A DNA stretch of 64,000 nucleotides from Agromyces mariniharenae (GCF_008122505.1 NZ_VSSB01000002.1:682001-746000), one strand, 5' to 3'. Counted from the stretch's first letter, positions 10,785 to 20,418 are shown. Translations and numbers: made by a program. Notes: generated by a model from the sequence alone, not told the origin.

Positions 10785-11878
10785 GCGGCCGCGACGTGAG
10801 CGGCGTCGACGACGCCGACCGCGACCTCGACCTCACCGACCCGGTGCTCGCGTCCGAGGCCGAGCTCGCGTTCGAGGGCGCGCTGCGTCCCCGCAGCCTC
10901 GCCGAGTTCGTCGGGCAGACCCGGGTCAGAGGGCAGCTGCAGCTCCTGCTCACGGCGGCCACGCTGCAGCAGCGCACGCCCGACCACATCCTGCTCGCAG
11001 GCCCGCCCGGGCTCGGCAAGACGACGCTCGCCATGATCGTGGCGCACGAGGGCGGCCGGCCCCTGCGCATGTCGAGCGGGCCGGCGATCCAGCACGCGGG
11101 CGACCTCGCGGCGATCCTCAGCTCGCTCGTGCCCGGCGAGGTGCTCTTCATCGACGAGATCCACCGCATGGCCCGGTCGGCCGAAGAGATGCTGTACCTC
11201 GCCATGGAGGACTTCCGCATCGACATCATGGTCGGCAAGGGCGCGGGTGCCACCTCGGTGCCGCTCGACCTCGCGCCGTTCACGCTCGTCGGCGCCACGA
11301 CGCGCGCCGGCCTGCTGCCGAACCCGCTCCGCGACCGATTCGGCTTCACGGCGCACCTCGAGTTCTACGACCAGGCCGAGCTCGAGCAGGTGCTCGAGCG
11401 CGCGGCGTCGATGCTCGGGCTGGCCATCGACCGCGAGGCCCTCGCCGAGATCGCCGGGCGATGCCGCGGCACGCCCCGCATCGCCAACCGGCTGCTGCGG
11501 CGCGTCCGCGACTACGCGCTCGTGCATGCCTCGACGGGCTCGGGGCGGCGTGCCGCCGGGGCCGACGTCGAGGCGGTGCGGGCCGCGCTCGACCTCTACG
11601 ACGTCGACGCGCTCGGACTCGATCGGCTCGACCGTGCGGTGATGCAGACGATCCTCACCCGGTTCGGCGGGGGGCCGGTCGGGCTGAACACGCTCGCGGT
11701 CTCCGTGGGCGAGGAGGCCGAGACGATCGAGGCGGTCGTCGAGCCCTTCCTCGTGCGCATCGGGCTCATCACGCGCACCCCCCGCGGTCGGGTCGCGACC
11801 CCCGCGGCATGGCGTCACTTCGGACTGTCGGAGAGCGCTCCCCAGGGCGCAGCGACCCTTCCGATCGATGACCTATAA
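10781..11878 (+). CDS. ruvB: Holliday junction branch migration ATPase RuvB
   Basis: A 365-residue AAA+ hexameric motor for branch migration. Walker A GPPGLGKT begins at Gly74, Walker B is LFIDEIHRM, sensor 1 is GATTRAG, the arginine finger lies in NPLRDRFG, and sensor 2 is [15 protein letters not shown]. The C-terminal winged helix ([21 protein letters not shown]) binds DNA. A 30-residue acidic N-terminal tail ([16 protein letters not shown]) precedes the family core. Its stop TAA is embedded in the TATAAT of the next promoter. Confidence 0.97.
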   Translation: MSGRDVSGVDDADRDLDLTDPVLASEAELAFEGALRPRSLAEFVGQTRVRGQLQLLLTAATLQQRTPDHILLAGPPGLGKTTLAMIVAHEGGRPLRMSSGPAIQHAGDLAAILSSLVPGEVLFIDEIHRMARSAEEMLYLAMEDFRIDIMVGKGAGATSVPLDLAPFTLVGATTRAGLLPNPLRDRFGFTAHLEFYDQAELEQVLERAASMLGLAIDREALAEIAGRCRGTPRIANRLLRRVRDYALVHASTGSGRRAAGADVEAVRAALDLYDVDALGLDRLDRAVMQTILTRFGGGPVGLNTLAVSVGEEAETIEAVVEPFLVRIGLITRTPRGRVATPAAWRHFGLSESAPQGAATLPIDDL

Positions 11879-11879
11879 T
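11874..11879 (+). promoter_or_regulatory. -10 of the yajC-secDF operon
   Basis: TATAAT is a perfect -10 hexamer and overlaps the ruvB stop codon. Transcription would begin near 11886, giving a 5' UTR of about 65 bases. No clear -35 is visible. Confidence 0.5.
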
Positions 11880-11950
11880 CCATTGAGGTTTCGTCCTCAC
11901 CGCCGTCGACTTCGTGCGGTTCCCCGCACACCGGAAGGTTCCTCCCCCTC

Positions 11951-12337
11951 ATGACGTTCGATCCGTTCACTATCATCATGCTCGCCGTCCTGGCGGTGCT
12001 GATCTTCTTCATGTTCCGCAACTCGCGCAAGCGCCGGACGGAGCAGCAGGAGCTGCAGTCGAAGGTCCAGCCGGGGGCGAAGGTGATGACCAACTTCGGC
12101 GTCTTCGGAACCATCCTGTCCATCGACGAGGACGAGAACCAGGTCCTCCTGGAGACCTCGCCCGGCACGGTGCTCACGGTGCACCGCCAGACGATCGCGC
12201 GCGTGGTGGAGCCCGCGGCGGTCGCTGCCGCGACCGAGGTCGGCCCGGCGGACGCCGACGGCGAGCCCGAGTACGGCGAGCGCGTCGAGGACACGCCCAG
12301 CGACGAGACGCCCGACACCAAGAAGTCGGACGACTAA
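11951..12337 (+). CDS. yajC: Preprotein translocase subunit YajC
   Basis: A 128-residue single-span inner membrane protein of the SecDF-YajC complex. The hydrophobic segment (about residues 6-22, FTIIMLAVLAVLIFFMF) is followed by a basic stretch (RNSRKRR) and the conserved soluble domain VQPGAKVMTNFGVFGTI. The C-terminal 40 residues are acidic and low complexity. It is first in the yajC-secD-secF operon and assists proton-motive-force-driven protein export. Confidence 0.93.
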   Translation: MTFDPFTIIMLAVLAVLIFFMFRNSRKRRTEQQELQSKVQPGAKVMTNFGVFGTILSIDEDENQVLLETSPGTVLTVHRQTIARVVEPAAVAAATEVGPADADGEPEYGERVEDTPSDETPDTKKSDD

Positions 12338-12357
12338 GGCTCCCACCCGAGGCTCGG

Positions 12358-12377
12358 CCCGCGCGGTGTCGCGCGGG
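12358..12377 (+). promoter_or_regulatory. Intercistronic hairpin between yajC and secD
   Basis: CCCGCGCG-GTGT-CGCGCGGG is a perfect 8-base-pair stem in the 63-base gap between the two genes. It may shield or separate the yajC and secDF messages; no T-tract follows. Confidence 0.4.
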
Positions 12378-12400
12378 CTCCGGCACAGAAAGCAGAACAC

Positions 12401-14134
12401 GTGGCTGCACCATCGAAGCGGTCATCGCGGCCGACCCCCGTTCGCAAGGCCTGGCGATCGCTCACCTGGCTCGGCGTCATCATCGTCGGACTCTTCGCGA
12501 TCAACGCCGCCGGCGTGATCTGGGGCAACGGCTCGTGGACACCGAAGCTCGCCCTCGACCTCGAGGGCGGCACGCAGATCATCCTCGAGCCCAAAGTCGA
12601 GACCGGCGCATCCGTCTCGCAGGAGCAGCTCGACCAGGCGGTGTCGATCATCCGCCAGCGCGTCGACGCCTCCGGCGTGGCCGAGGCCGAGATCAACACC
12701 GAGGGCTCCAACGTCGTCGTCCGCATCCCGGGCGAGCTCGACGACCAGACGCGTGCGCGCATCGAGTCGTCCGCCAAGCTCGAACTGCGAGCGGTGCTGC
12801 TCGCGGATGCCGCGACGAACCAGGCGATCGACTCCACCGAGAGCCCAGCGCCCACCGAGCCCGCCGAGGAGCTCTCGGACACGCCCACGGCGGAGCCGAC
12901 CGACGGCAGCGACCCCGCGTGGATCACGCCCGCCCTCCAGGACGAGTTCGACAACTTCGACTGCTCGACGCTCGACGAGGCGGCCACGAACGTCGCTCCC
13001 GCCGACGAACCGCTCGTCACGTGCGACGTGTCGCGCACCGCGAAGTACCTCCTCGGCCCGGTCGAGGCCAGCGGTGAGAACATCGTCGACGCCACGAACG
13101 GCATGATCCAGACCCAGACCGGTGCGAACACCGGCCAGTGGGCCGTGAACATCCAGTTCGACGACCAGGGCACGAGCGACTTCGCCGAGGTCTCGACGCG
13201 CCTCTACGGCCTGCAGGGCCAGACGCCGCGCGACCAGTTCGCGTTCGTGCTCGACGGCGCGGTGCTCACGGCTCCCTCGATGAACGGCGTCATCACCGAC
13301 GGTCGCCCGCAGATCACGGGCAGCTTCACGCAGGAGTCGTCGAAGTCGCTGGCCGACCAGCTGAAGTTCGGCGCCCTGCCGATCAGCTTCACGGTGCAGT
13401 CGTCCGACACGATCTCGGCCACGCTGGGAACGTCGCAGTTGCAGTCCGGCCTCATCGCGGGCCTCATCGGCCTCATCCTGGTCGTCATCTACACGCTGTT
13501 CCAATACCGGGCACTCGGCAGCGTCACGATCGCGTCGCTCGTCATCGTCGGCCTCATCACGTACCTGTCGATCACGATCCTGTCGTGGCGCGAGGGCTAC
13601 CGCCTCTCGCTCGCCGGCATCGCGGGCCTCATCGTCGCGATCGGCTTCACCGCCGACTCGTTCATCGTGTACTTCGAGCGCGTGAGAGACGAGCTGCGCG
13701 ACGGCCGACCATTGGTCGGCGCGGTCGAAGCCGGATGGAAGCGCGCGTTCCGCACGATCCTCGCGTCGAAGGGCGTCAACCTGCTCGCCGCCGTCGTGCT
13801 GTTCATCCTCGCGGTCGGCAGCGTGAAGGGCTTCGCCTACACCCTGGGTCTCACCACGATCATCGACGTGGTCGTCGTGATCCTGTTCACGCACCCGATG
13901 CTGCAGCTGCTCGCGCAGACGAGGTTCTTCTCGAGCGGCAACCCCTGGTCGGGCCTCGACCCGAACGCACTGGGCGCGGTCTACCGCGGTCGTGCGGAGT
14001 TCCGCAAGCCGGTCGCGGTCCCCGCGAGCAAGGTCGCGTCGAGCTCGAAGGAGGCGCAGAAGCGCCAGACCATCGCAGAACGCAAGGCCACCGCGGGCGT
14101 CGGCACCGGGTCGAGCGAAGGCAAGGAGTCCTGA
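12401..14134 (+). CDS. secD: Protein translocase subunit SecD
   Basis: A 577-residue RND-type membrane protein that uses the proton gradient to complete protein export. An N-terminal membrane span (about residues 20-42) is followed by the large external domain with DLEGGTQIILEP and the conserved region around ASGVAEAEI. Five further spans fill residues about 345-510 (SGLIAGLIGLILVVIYTLFQ, IAGLIVAIGFTADSFIVYFER with the conserved Asp). The external domain holds an acidic/Pro-rich insert (SPAPTEPAEELSDTPTAEPT), and the C-terminus is a charged cytoplasmic tail. The GTG start gives a basic N-terminus before the first span. The stop overlaps secF by one base. Confidence 0.95.
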   Translation: MAAPSKRSSRPTPVRKAWRSLTWLGVIIVGLFAINAAGVIWGNGSWTPKLALDLEGGTQIILEPKVETGASVSQEQLDQAVSIIRQRVDASGVAEAEINTEGSNVVVRIPGELDDQTRARIESSAKLELRAVLLADAATNQAIDSTESPAPTEPAEELSDTPTAEPTDGSDPAWITPALQDEFDNFDCSTLDEAATNVAPADEPLVTCDVSRTAKYLLGPVEASGENIVDATNGMIQTQTGANTGQWAVNIQFDDQGTSDFAEVSTRLYGLQGQTPRDQFAFVLDGAVLTAPSMNGVITDGRPQITGSFTQESSKSLADQLKFGALPISFTVQSSDTISATLGTSQLQSGLIAGLIGLILVVIYTLFQYRALGSVTIASLVIVGLITYLSITILSWREGYRLSLAGIAGLIVAIGFTADSFIVYFERVRDELRDGRPLVGAVEAGWKRAFRTILASKGVNLLAAVVLFILAVGSVKGFAYTLGLTTIIDVVVVILFTHPMLQLLAQTRFFSSGNPWSGLDPNALGAVYRGRAEFRKPVAVPASKVASSSKEAQKRQTIAERKATAGVGTGSSEGKES

Positions 14135-15162
14135 TGGCCAACCGACTCACCCAATTCGGCAACGACCTCTACACCGGCAAGCGCTCGTTCAACTTCGTCG
14201 GCGGCCGCAAGAAGTGGTACCTGATCGCGGGCGTGATCATCATCCTGACGATCGCCATCCCGCTGCTGCGGGGCGTGAACTTCAGCATCGAGTTCCGCGG
14301 CGGATCCCAGTTCCAGATCGCGGGCGTCGAGAACGCCACCACGCAGCCGGCCAGCGACGCGGTCGCGTCGGTCGTGCCCGGTGCCGTCTCGCATGTCACG
14401 ATCGTGGGCGGCGACGGCGTGCGCGTGCAGACCGAGCAACTCGAGCAGTCGGAGTCGCTCGAGGTCGCCTCGGCGCTGGCCGAGGCCTACGACGTGCCGG
14501 TGTCCGAGGTCACGTCCTCGTTCATCGGCCCGAGCTGGGGTGCGGATGTCACGAGGCAGGCGCTCGTCGGCCTCATCGCGTTCGTCCTGCTCGCCGCGAT
14601 CATCATGGCGCTGTACTTCCGAACGTGGAAGATGTCCTTGGCGGCGATCCTCGCGCTCATCGGCGACCTCATCGCCACCGTCGGCATCTACGCCGCCGTC
14701 GGCTTCGAGATCAGTCCCGCCGCCACCATCGGCGTGCTCACGATCCTCAGCTACTCGCTCTACGACACCGTCGTGGTGTTCGATAAGATCCGCGAGAACA
14801 CGGCCGAGGACGCCGGACCCGAGTCACGGAGGACGTTCGCCGAGTCGGTGAACCTCGCCGTGAACCAGACCCTGGTGCGCTCGATCAACACGAGCGTCGT
14901 GGCGGCGCTCCCGGTCGCGGCCATCCTCTTCATCGGTGCGGGCGTGCTCGGCGCCGACACGCTGCGCGACATCTCGCTCGCGCTGCTGATCGGCATCCTC
15001 GTCGGCACGTGGTCGACCGTGTTCATCGCGGCGCCGCTCTACTCGCAGCTGCGCGAGGGCGAGCCGGCGATCAAGCGCCACGACCAGAAGGTGCTGAAGG
15101 AGCGCGAGCGGGCCGGCGGTGCGACCGCCGAGACCGCGGGGGCCCTGCCCACGCCGGCCTGA
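14134..15162 (+). CDS. secF: Protein translocase subunit SecF
   Basis: A 342-residue partner of SecD. The first span (about residues 30-48) is followed by the external domain with NFSIEFRGGSQFQ. The five-span block contains LGADTLRDISLALLIG and the conserved ILSYSLYDTVVVFDKIREN, where Asp and Arg belong to the proton path. The C-terminus is a short charged tail. The ATG overlaps the secD stop (TGATG), so the two subunits are translationally coupled. Confidence 0.95.
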   Translation: MANRLTQFGNDLYTGKRSFNFVGGRKKWYLIAGVIIILTIAIPLLRGVNFSIEFRGGSQFQIAGVENATTQPASDAVASVVPGAVSHVTIVGGDGVRVQTEQLEQSESLEVASALAEAYDVPVSEVTSSFIGPSWGADVTRQALVGLIAFVLLAAIIMALYFRTWKMSLAAILALIGDLIATVGIYAAVGFEISPAATIGVLTILSYSLYDTVVVFDKIRENTAEDAGPESRRTFAESVNLAVNQTLVRSINTSVVAALPVAAILFIGAGVLGADTLRDISLALLIGILVGTWSTVFIAAPLYSQLREGEPAIKRHDQKVLKERERAGGATAETAGALPTPA

Positions 15163-15207
15163 TGTTCGCCTCGGGCGAGAGCGGCACGGAGCACACCTCG
15201 AAGCGGC

Positions 15208-15213
15208 GATAAT
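15208..15213 (+). promoter_or_regulatory. Candidate -10 of the rel gene
   Basis: GATAAT, close to the TATAAT consensus, lies 21 bases before the ATG. The TGGAGG ribosome binding site is at 15221-15226. Confidence 0.45.
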
Positions 15214-15233
15214 TGAGTCTTGGAGGTGCGCGC

Positions 15234-17489
15234 ATGACTGAGGCGGGAGTCAACTCGACCGCTTCGCTGCGCCGCCTCGTGCCTCGGATCTTCTCGAAGG
15301 CGCAGCCGTCGGGAGCCGTCGACACGCTCATGCGCACGGTGCGGATGCACCACCCGAAGGCCGATCTCGGGCTCATCGAACGTGCCTATACGGTCGCCGA
15401 GCGGGCGCACGAGGGGCAGAAGCGCAAGAGCGGCGAGCCGTACATCACGCACCCCATCGCGGTCGCGCAGATCCTCGCCGACCTCGGCATCGGCCCGAAG
15501 ACCGTCGCCGCGGCGCTCCTGCACGACACCGTCGAAGACACCGCCTACACGCTCGACGAGGTGCGCCACGACTTCGGCGACGAGATCGCGATGCTCGTCG
15601 ACGGGGTCACGAAGCTCGACAAGGTCAAGTACGGCGACTCCACGCAGGCCGAGACCGTCCGAAAGATGATCGTCGCGATGTCGAAGGACATCCGCGTGCT
15701 CATCATCAAGCTCGCCGACCGGCTGCACAATGCGCGCACGTGGGGCTTCGTCCCCGCGGAGTCCGCCTCGCGCAAGGCCACCGAGACGCTCGAGATCTAC
15801 GCGCCGCTCGCGCACCGGCTCGGCATCCAGGCCATCAAGTGGGAGCTCGAGGACCTCTCGTTCGCCGTGCTCTACCCGAAGCTCTACGCCGAGATCGAGA
15901 GCCTCGTGAAGCAGCGCACGCCGCAGCGCGAGGAGTTCGTGCAGACCGTGATCGACCTCGTGAACGAGGACCTCAAGGCGGCGCGCATCCGCGGCAAGGT
16001 CATGGGCCGGCCGAAGCAGTACTACTCGATCTACCAGAAGATGATCGTGCGCGGCCGCGACTTCGACGAGATCTACGACCTCGTCGGCATCCGGGTGCTC
16101 GTCAACTCGGTGCGCGACTGCTACGCCGTGCTCGGGTCGATCCACGCGCGCTGGACCCCGCTGCCCGGCCGCTTCAAGGACTACATCGCCACGCCGAAGT
16201 TCAACCTCTACCAGTCGCTGCACACCACCGTGCTCGGGCCGAAGGGCCGCGCGGTCGAGATCCAGATCCGCACGCACGACATGCACCAGCGCGCCGAGTA
16301 CGGCGTCGCCGCGCACTGGAAGTACAAGGAGCGGATGAACTCGGGCCGCGCCACCGACAGCGCGAGCGCGCACGAGACCGACATGGCCTGGCTCGCGCAC
16401 ATCTCGGACTGGCAGGCCGAGACCGCCGACCCGGGGGAGTTCCTCGACTCGCTGCGGTTCGAGATCGGCGCGAAGGAGGTCTACGTCTTCACGCCGAAGG
16501 GCCGCGTCATCGGCCTGCCCGCCGGCGCGACGCCGGTGGACTTCGCGTACGCGGTGCACACCGAGGTCGGCCACCGCACCATGGGGGCCAAGGTGAACGG
16601 GCGCCTCGTGCCGCTCGAGAGCGAGCTCAACAGCGGCGACGTCGTCGAGGTGTTCACGTCGAAGAACCCCGACTCCGGCCCGAGCAAGGACTGGCTCACG
16701 TTCGTCAAGAGCCCTCGCGCCCGCAACAAGATCCGGCAGTGGTTCACCAAGGAGCGTCGCGACGAGGCCATCGAGCAGGGCCGCGATGCGATCGCACGGG
16801 CGATGCGCAAGCAGAACCTGCCGCTCCAGAAGCTCATGAGCCAGGAGTCCTTCGCGGAGGTCGCGGCGCTGCTGAAGTACGACGACGTGTCGTCGCTCTA
16901 CGCCGCAGTGGGCGAGGGGCACGTCTCGACGCAGTCCGTGATCGAGAAGGTCGTCGCGCTCGTGCGCGACGTCGACGAAGGCGACGACGAGCCCGACATC
17001 CCGATCTCCACACGCTCGCGCCCGCTCCCGCGCAACAGCGATTCGGGCGTGCTCGTGCGCGGCGCCCCCGACATCCTCGTGAAGCTCGCCCGGTGCTGCA
17101 CGCCCGTGCCTGGCGACGAGATCGTCGGCTTCATCACGCGCGGCTCGGGCGTCTCGGTGCACCAGGCGGCCTGCCACAACGTGCAGGCGCTGATGCGCGA
17201 GCCCGAGCGCATGATCGAGGTGGAGTGGGCGCCGAGCTCGAAGAGCGTGTTCCTCGTGCAGATCCAGATCGAGGCGCTCGACCGGGCGGGGCTGCTCTCC
17301 GACGTGACCCGGGTGCTCTCGGAGCACCACGTGAACATCCTGTCGGCGAACGTCTCGACGTCGACCGACCGACTCGCCCTCAGCCGCTTCGTGTTCGAGA
17401 TGGGCGACACCACGCATCTCGACCGCGTGCTCAACGCGGTGCGGCGCATCGACGCCGTCTACGACGTCTACCGCGTCAGCGACGGCTAG
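15234..17489 (+). CDS. rel: Bifunctional (p)ppGpp synthetase/hydrolase (Rel)
   Basis: A 751-residue long RSH enzyme that makes and degrades the alarmone (p)ppGpp. The HD hydrolase domain keeps LLHDTVEDT (His97-Asp98) and LADRLHNART, so hydrolysis should be active. The synthetase domain has RGRDFDEIYDLVGIRVL with the basic RxRD form usual in bifunctional Rel, and YQSLHTTVLGPKGRAVEIQIR. Then come TGS (VYVFTPKGRVIGLP), the Cys-rich zinc-finger region (LARCCTPVPGDEIVG) and a C-terminal ACT domain. The ATG at 15234 is chosen over the TTG 21 bases upstream because TGGAGG lies 7 bases before it. It follows secF, as in other Actinobacteria. Confidence 0.96.
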   Translation: MTEAGVNSTASLRRLVPRIFSKAQPSGAVDTLMRTVRMHHPKADLGLIERAYTVAERAHEGQKRKSGEPYITHPIAVAQILADLGIGPKTVAAALLHDTVEDTAYTLDEVRHDFGDEIAMLVDGVTKLDKVKYGDSTQAETVRKMIVAMSKDIRVLIIKLADRLHNARTWGFVPAESASRKATETLEIYAPLAHRLGIQAIKWELEDLSFAVLYPKLYAEIESLVKQRTPQREEFVQTVIDLVNEDLKAARIRGKVMGRPKQYYSIYQKMIVRGRDFDEIYDLVGIRVLVNSVRDCYAVLGSIHARWTPLPGRFKDYIATPKFNLYQSLHTTVLGPKGRAVEIQIRTHDMHQRAEYGVAAHWKYKERMNSGRATDSASAHETDMAWLAHISDWQAETADPGEFLDSLRFEIGAKEVYVFTPKGRVIGLPAGATPVDFAYAVHTEVGHRTMGAKVNGRLVPLESELNSGDVVEVFTSKNPDSGPSKDWLTFVKSPRARNKIRQWFTKERRDEAIEQGRDAIARAMRKQNLPLQKLMSQESFAEVAALLKYDDVSSLYAAVGEGHVSTQSVIEKVVALVRDVDEGDDEPDIPISTRSRPLPRNSDSGVLVRGAPDILVKLARCCTPVPGDEIVGFITRGSGVSVHQAACHNVQALMREPERMIEVEWAPSSKSVFLVQIQIEALDRAGLLSDVTRVLSEHHVNILSANVSTSTDRLALSRFVFEMGDTTHLDRVLNAVRRIDAVYDVYRVSDG

Positions 17490-18061
17490 GCCGCATCCGA
17501 ATCGCCCGAGCGCATCGACTGCCCGGCTCGACCGAGGCGCACGAGCGCCGTCGCCTTGTGCGGTATCCGGGGCGCGGCATCGAAGCGGTCGCGCACGTCG
17601 GCGGCGAGCCGCGGATGCGACGCCGCGAGCGATGCGACCGCGGCGACGATGTCGTCGTCGTCGAGCCCCGGATCGCGGAGCAGGTCGAACGCGGTGCGCA
17701 CGGGTGTCGTGCACGGCACGCCGCCGAACCGCATGATCTCGTCGTCGTCGATGCGCACCTCGCGCACCTGGGCGCGATGATCGCCGATCACCGCGATGCG
17801 AGCCTTGAGCGGGACGCAGAACTGGGCGACCGGCGGGGGAGCGACGATCGCGCCGTGCACCCACGCCGCCGACATCCGTTCGATCACGAGCGAGCGCGGC
17901 GCACGCAACGCGGTGACCGCGGCTCGGAATGCAGGCAGGTCGGGCTCGTCGAGCGGCGCCCAGCCGTCGTCGATCGCGAAGAGCTCGCCGTCGAGGCGCG
18001 CCGCGCACAGCTCGGCGAGCGGGAGGTCGTGGGTGTCGAGCACCGGTGGGAGCCTGGCCAT
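17486..18061 (-). CDS. AbiEi-like type IV antitoxin-domain protein, no toxin partner
   Basis: A protein of 191 residues from the ATG at 18061 (an alternative ATG at 18079 adds six). The body resembles the AbiEi/DUF4095-like proteins that many actinobacteria carry as lone genes: a basic N-terminal region, MSAAWVHGAIVAPP, and the block GGVPCTTPVRTAFDLLRDPGLDDDDI. No AbiEii-type nucleotidyltransferase toxin lies beside it. It is convergent with rel and overlaps its stop by 4 bases. Function unknown; the family link is from pattern memory and moderate. Confidence 0.6.
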   Translation of the reverse strand: MARLPPVLDTHDLPLAELCAARLDGELFAIDDGWAPLDEPDLPAFRAAVTALRAPRSLVIERMSAAWVHGAIVAPPPVAQFCVPLKARIAVIGDHRAQVREVRIDDDEIMRFGGVPCTTPVRTAFDLLRDPGLDDDDIVAAVASLAASHPRLAADVRDRFDAAPRIPHKATALVRLGRAGQSMRSGDSDAA

Positions 18062-18161
18062 GAGGCCATGCTGCGGCATCCGATCACGCCGACTGCCCGC
18101 ACGCGGGCGCGCTGTGGAGAACGGGCTCGCGCGAGCGCCGGGGACGGACGAGTCGTCGGTC

Positions 18162-19394
18162 CTAGCCGCCGACCGCCTTCAGCCACGACCGACGCGCGTC
18201 GAGTGCCTCGCGCGCCTCCGCGGCCGCGCGCTGGTCGCCGGACGCCTCGGCCGCGGCGAGCTCGGCCTCGAGCTTCGCGATCGCGTCCTGCAGCTGCCCG
18301 ACCATGCCCTCGGAGCGTGCCTTCTTCTCGGGGTCCTCGCGCTGCCAGCGCTCGTCCTCGAGCGAGCGCACGTGCGTCTCGACCTTGCGCAGGCGGTCCT
18401 CGACCGGGCGCACCTGGTCGCGGGGCACGCGGCCGATGTCGTCCCAGCTGCGCTGGATGCGGTTGAGCGCGGTGCGGGCCTGCTTCGGATCGGTCTCCGT
18501 CAGGAGCTTCTCGGCCTCTTCGAGGAGCGCGAGCTTCTCGGTGAGGTTGGCGCGGTAGGCCTCGTCCTCCTGTGCGTCGATCTCGGCCTTCGCCTGGAAC
18601 AGCACGTCGCCCGCGGCCTTGAACTTCGCCCACAGGGCGTCGTCGACCTTCTTGCCGGCGCGGCCGGCCTGCTTCCACTCGTCGAGCAGGGCGCGGTAGT
18701 CGCCGACGGCGTCGGCGCCGCGCGGCGCGAGGGCCTCTGCGCGTTCAATGAGCTGCTGCTTGCGGGCGCGGACGTCGCGGTGTGCGGCATCGAGCTCGGC
18801 GAAGAACGCCTTGCGGTGCTGCTCGATGGTCGAACGGGCGGTGCGGAATCGCTTCCACAGCTCGTTGGCCTCGTTCTTGGGCAGGCGCGGCCCCTCCTGC
18901 TGGTGCTGCTGCCAGCTCGCGAAGAGGGCGTCGAGCTCGGCGGTCGCCTGCTTCCACTGGGTCTTCGCGGGGTCTTGAGCGGCGAGCGCCTCGGCCTGCT
19001 CGACGATGCGCGTGCGCTCGGCGATCGCGTCGGCGAGCGCGGCCTTCGCCTCGGCCTGCTGTTGCTCGGTGAGCTCCTTCGTGGTGCCCGAGAGCGCCTC
19101 GAGCCGACGGGAGAGGGACTCGAGGTCGCCCACGGCGTTCGCGCCGGCGACCGATTCGCGCAGGCTCGCGACGGCCTTCGAGACATCCGCCGCAGGTGCA
19201 CCGCGACGGACGCGCTGCTCGAGCAGGCCGACCTGGCCGGCGAGGTCGGCGTACTTGCGCTCGAAGTACGCGAGGGCCTCCTCAGGCGTCGCGTCGGGGT
19301 ACTGGCCGACCTCCCGCTCGCCGTCGCTCGTCCGCACGAAGACGGTACCCGTCTCGTCGACGCGGCCCCACGGTTGCTGCTCTGAATCGGTCAC
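18162..19394 (-). CDS. DUF349 domain-containing protein
   Basis: A 410-residue, highly charged, mostly helical protein with repeated DUF349 units. Each repeat shows Trp-aromatic patterns such as ELWKRFRTARSTIEQHRKAFF, ALWAKFKAAGDVLFQAKAE and IQRSWDDIGRVPRDQVRPVE. The N-terminus (PWGRVDETGTVFVRTSDGER) is a small conserved beta segment, and coiled-coil stretches fill the rest. Homologues are common next to the rel/cyclophilin locus in Actinobacteria; the molecular role is not established. The GTG at 19394 gives the family start VTDSEQ; another GTG lies three codons upstream. Confidence 0.82.
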   Translation of the reverse strand: MTDSEQQPWGRVDETGTVFVRTSDGEREVGQYPDATPEEALAYFERKYADLAGQVGLLEQRVRRGAPAADVSKAVASLRESVAGANAVGDLESLSRRLEALSGTTKELTEQQQAEAKAALADAIAERTRIVEQAEALAAQDPAKTQWKQATAELDALFASWQQHQQEGPRLPKNEANELWKRFRTARSTIEQHRKAFFAELDAAHRDVRARKQQLIERAEALAPRGADAVGDYRALLDEWKQAGRAGKKVDDALWAKFKAAGDVLFQAKAEIDAQEDEAYRANLTEKLALLEEAEKLLTETDPKQARTALNRIQRSWDDIGRVPRDQVRPVEDRLRKVETHVRSLEDERWQREDPEKKARSEGMVGQLQDAIAKLEAELAAAEASGDQRAAAEAREALDARRSWLKAVGG

Positions 19395-19414
19395 GGGCCT
19401 CACCCTGTCGTGGT

Positions 19415-19424
19415 CGGATGCCGC
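19415..19424 (+). repeat. Intergenic copy of the CGGATGCCGC decamer
   Basis: Exact copy of the dispersed decamer, in the upstream region of the DUF349 gene. It shows that the motif is not confined to coding sequence (see findings). Confidence 0.7.
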
Positions 19425-19483
19425 CCATGGGCGGCGTTGACGGCATCAAGCCTATTGCACCGCCATCGGGCGGCGCGGGGTCG

Positions 19484-20269
19484 TCACTGGATCGTGAACC
19501 CGGTGATCGTCACCGGAACGGCGGGCGCTCCGTCGGTGGCGCCGTCGGCCGTTCCGGCGTCCGTGATGCCCGACTTCAGCTCGTCGAGTCCGCTCGTCAC
19601 GCGGCCGATGACGGTGTAGCCGCCGGCCTCGTCGGGAGTGAGCTGCGTGTCCTCGTAGACGAGGAAGAACTGGCTGCCCTGGCTGTAGGCGTTGCCCATC
19701 TGCCGCGCCATCGCGATGGTGCCGGCGGGGTAGAGGCCGTCCTCGGGCGCGTTCTCGACGGGGCCGTAGCTGTAGCCGGGGCCGCCCGTACCGTCGCCGG
19801 CCGGGTCGCCGCACTGCAGCACCCAGATGTTCTCGCGCGTGAGGCGGTGGCAGCTCGTGCCGTCGTAGAAGCCCGACTGGATGAGGCTGATCTCGCTCGC
19901 GACCGCCTGCGGTGCCGCCTCGCCGTCGAGCTCGACGCCGAGGGGGACGTCGTTGAGCGTGAGGGTGCCCGTCCAGGTGCGTCCCTCGGCGAGGTCGGGC
20001 GACGGCACGTCGCCCTGGTTCTCGCCGGCGGGCGGCGTGGGCGTCGCCGTCGGGGTCTCCGTCGGCTCGGCGACCGGCGTGCCGGGGCCGCCGCTGAAGA
20101 AGAAGAGCTGCGCGGCGGTCGCGAGCGCCAGGACGACGACGAGGGACACGACCGCGATCACGTTGTCCCGGACGCGGCGGCGCTGCTTGCGGACATGGAC
20201 CTCCTGGCGCGCCTGGTACGTGCGGAGGCGGGCGCGTTCCTCACGCGCCTGACGGTCGTTGGATGCCAC
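19484..20269 (-). CDS. Membrane-anchored peptidyl-prolyl cis-trans isomerase, cyclophilin type
   Basis: A 261-residue protein: basic, helical N-terminus (residues 1-35), one membrane span (about 36-57, [21 protein letters not shown]), a Pro/Thr-rich linker ([12 protein letters not shown]), then a divergent cyclophilin domain. The domain shows [46 protein letters not shown] and [12 protein letters not shown], given here by their key words. The usual FHR is CHR, as in related actinobacterial proteins. It probably folds exported proteins outside the membrane. GTG 20269 is chosen because AAGGAG precedes it. Neighbour of DUF349 and rel in the conserved order. Confidence 0.88.
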   Translation of the reverse strand: MASNDRQAREERARLRTYQARQEVHVRKQRRRVRDNVIAVVSLVVVLALATAAQLFFFSGGPGTPVAEPTETPTATPTPPAGENQGDVPSPDLAEGRTWTGTLTLNDVPLGVELDGEAAPQAVASEISLIQSGFYDGTSCHRLTRENIWVLQCGDPAGDGTGGPGYSYGPVENAPEDGLYPAGTIAMARQMGNAYSQGSQFFLVYEDTQLTPDEAGGYTVIGRVTSGLDELKSGITDAGTADGATDGAPAVPVTITGFTIQ

Positions 20270-20392
20270 GCATGCTCCTTCTCGGGACTCCTGCGTGCCG
20301 ACTCTACGCAACGCGCCGCCGTCGGCACCAATCGCGCGGGCGGGCGGGTGCGCGCGCGGGTGCTCGCGCGGGCGGCGGCACGGCGGTGGTGT

Positions 20393-20402
20393 CGGATGCC
20401 GC
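20393..20402 (+). repeat. Intergenic copy of the CGGATGCCGC decamer
   Basis: Exact copy lying just before the rarA -10 element, in the divergent gap between the cyclophilin gene and rarA. It could matter to either promoter or simply belong to the genome-wide set. Confidence 0.7.
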
Positions 20403-20405
20403 GGC

Positions 20406-20411
20406 TACGCT
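20406..20411 (+). promoter_or_regulatory. -10 of a probable leaderless rarA transcript
   Basis: TACGCT followed by seven bases and the ATG at 20419; no ribosome binding site is present. Confidence 0.5.
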
Positions 20412-20418
20412 GGACGGC

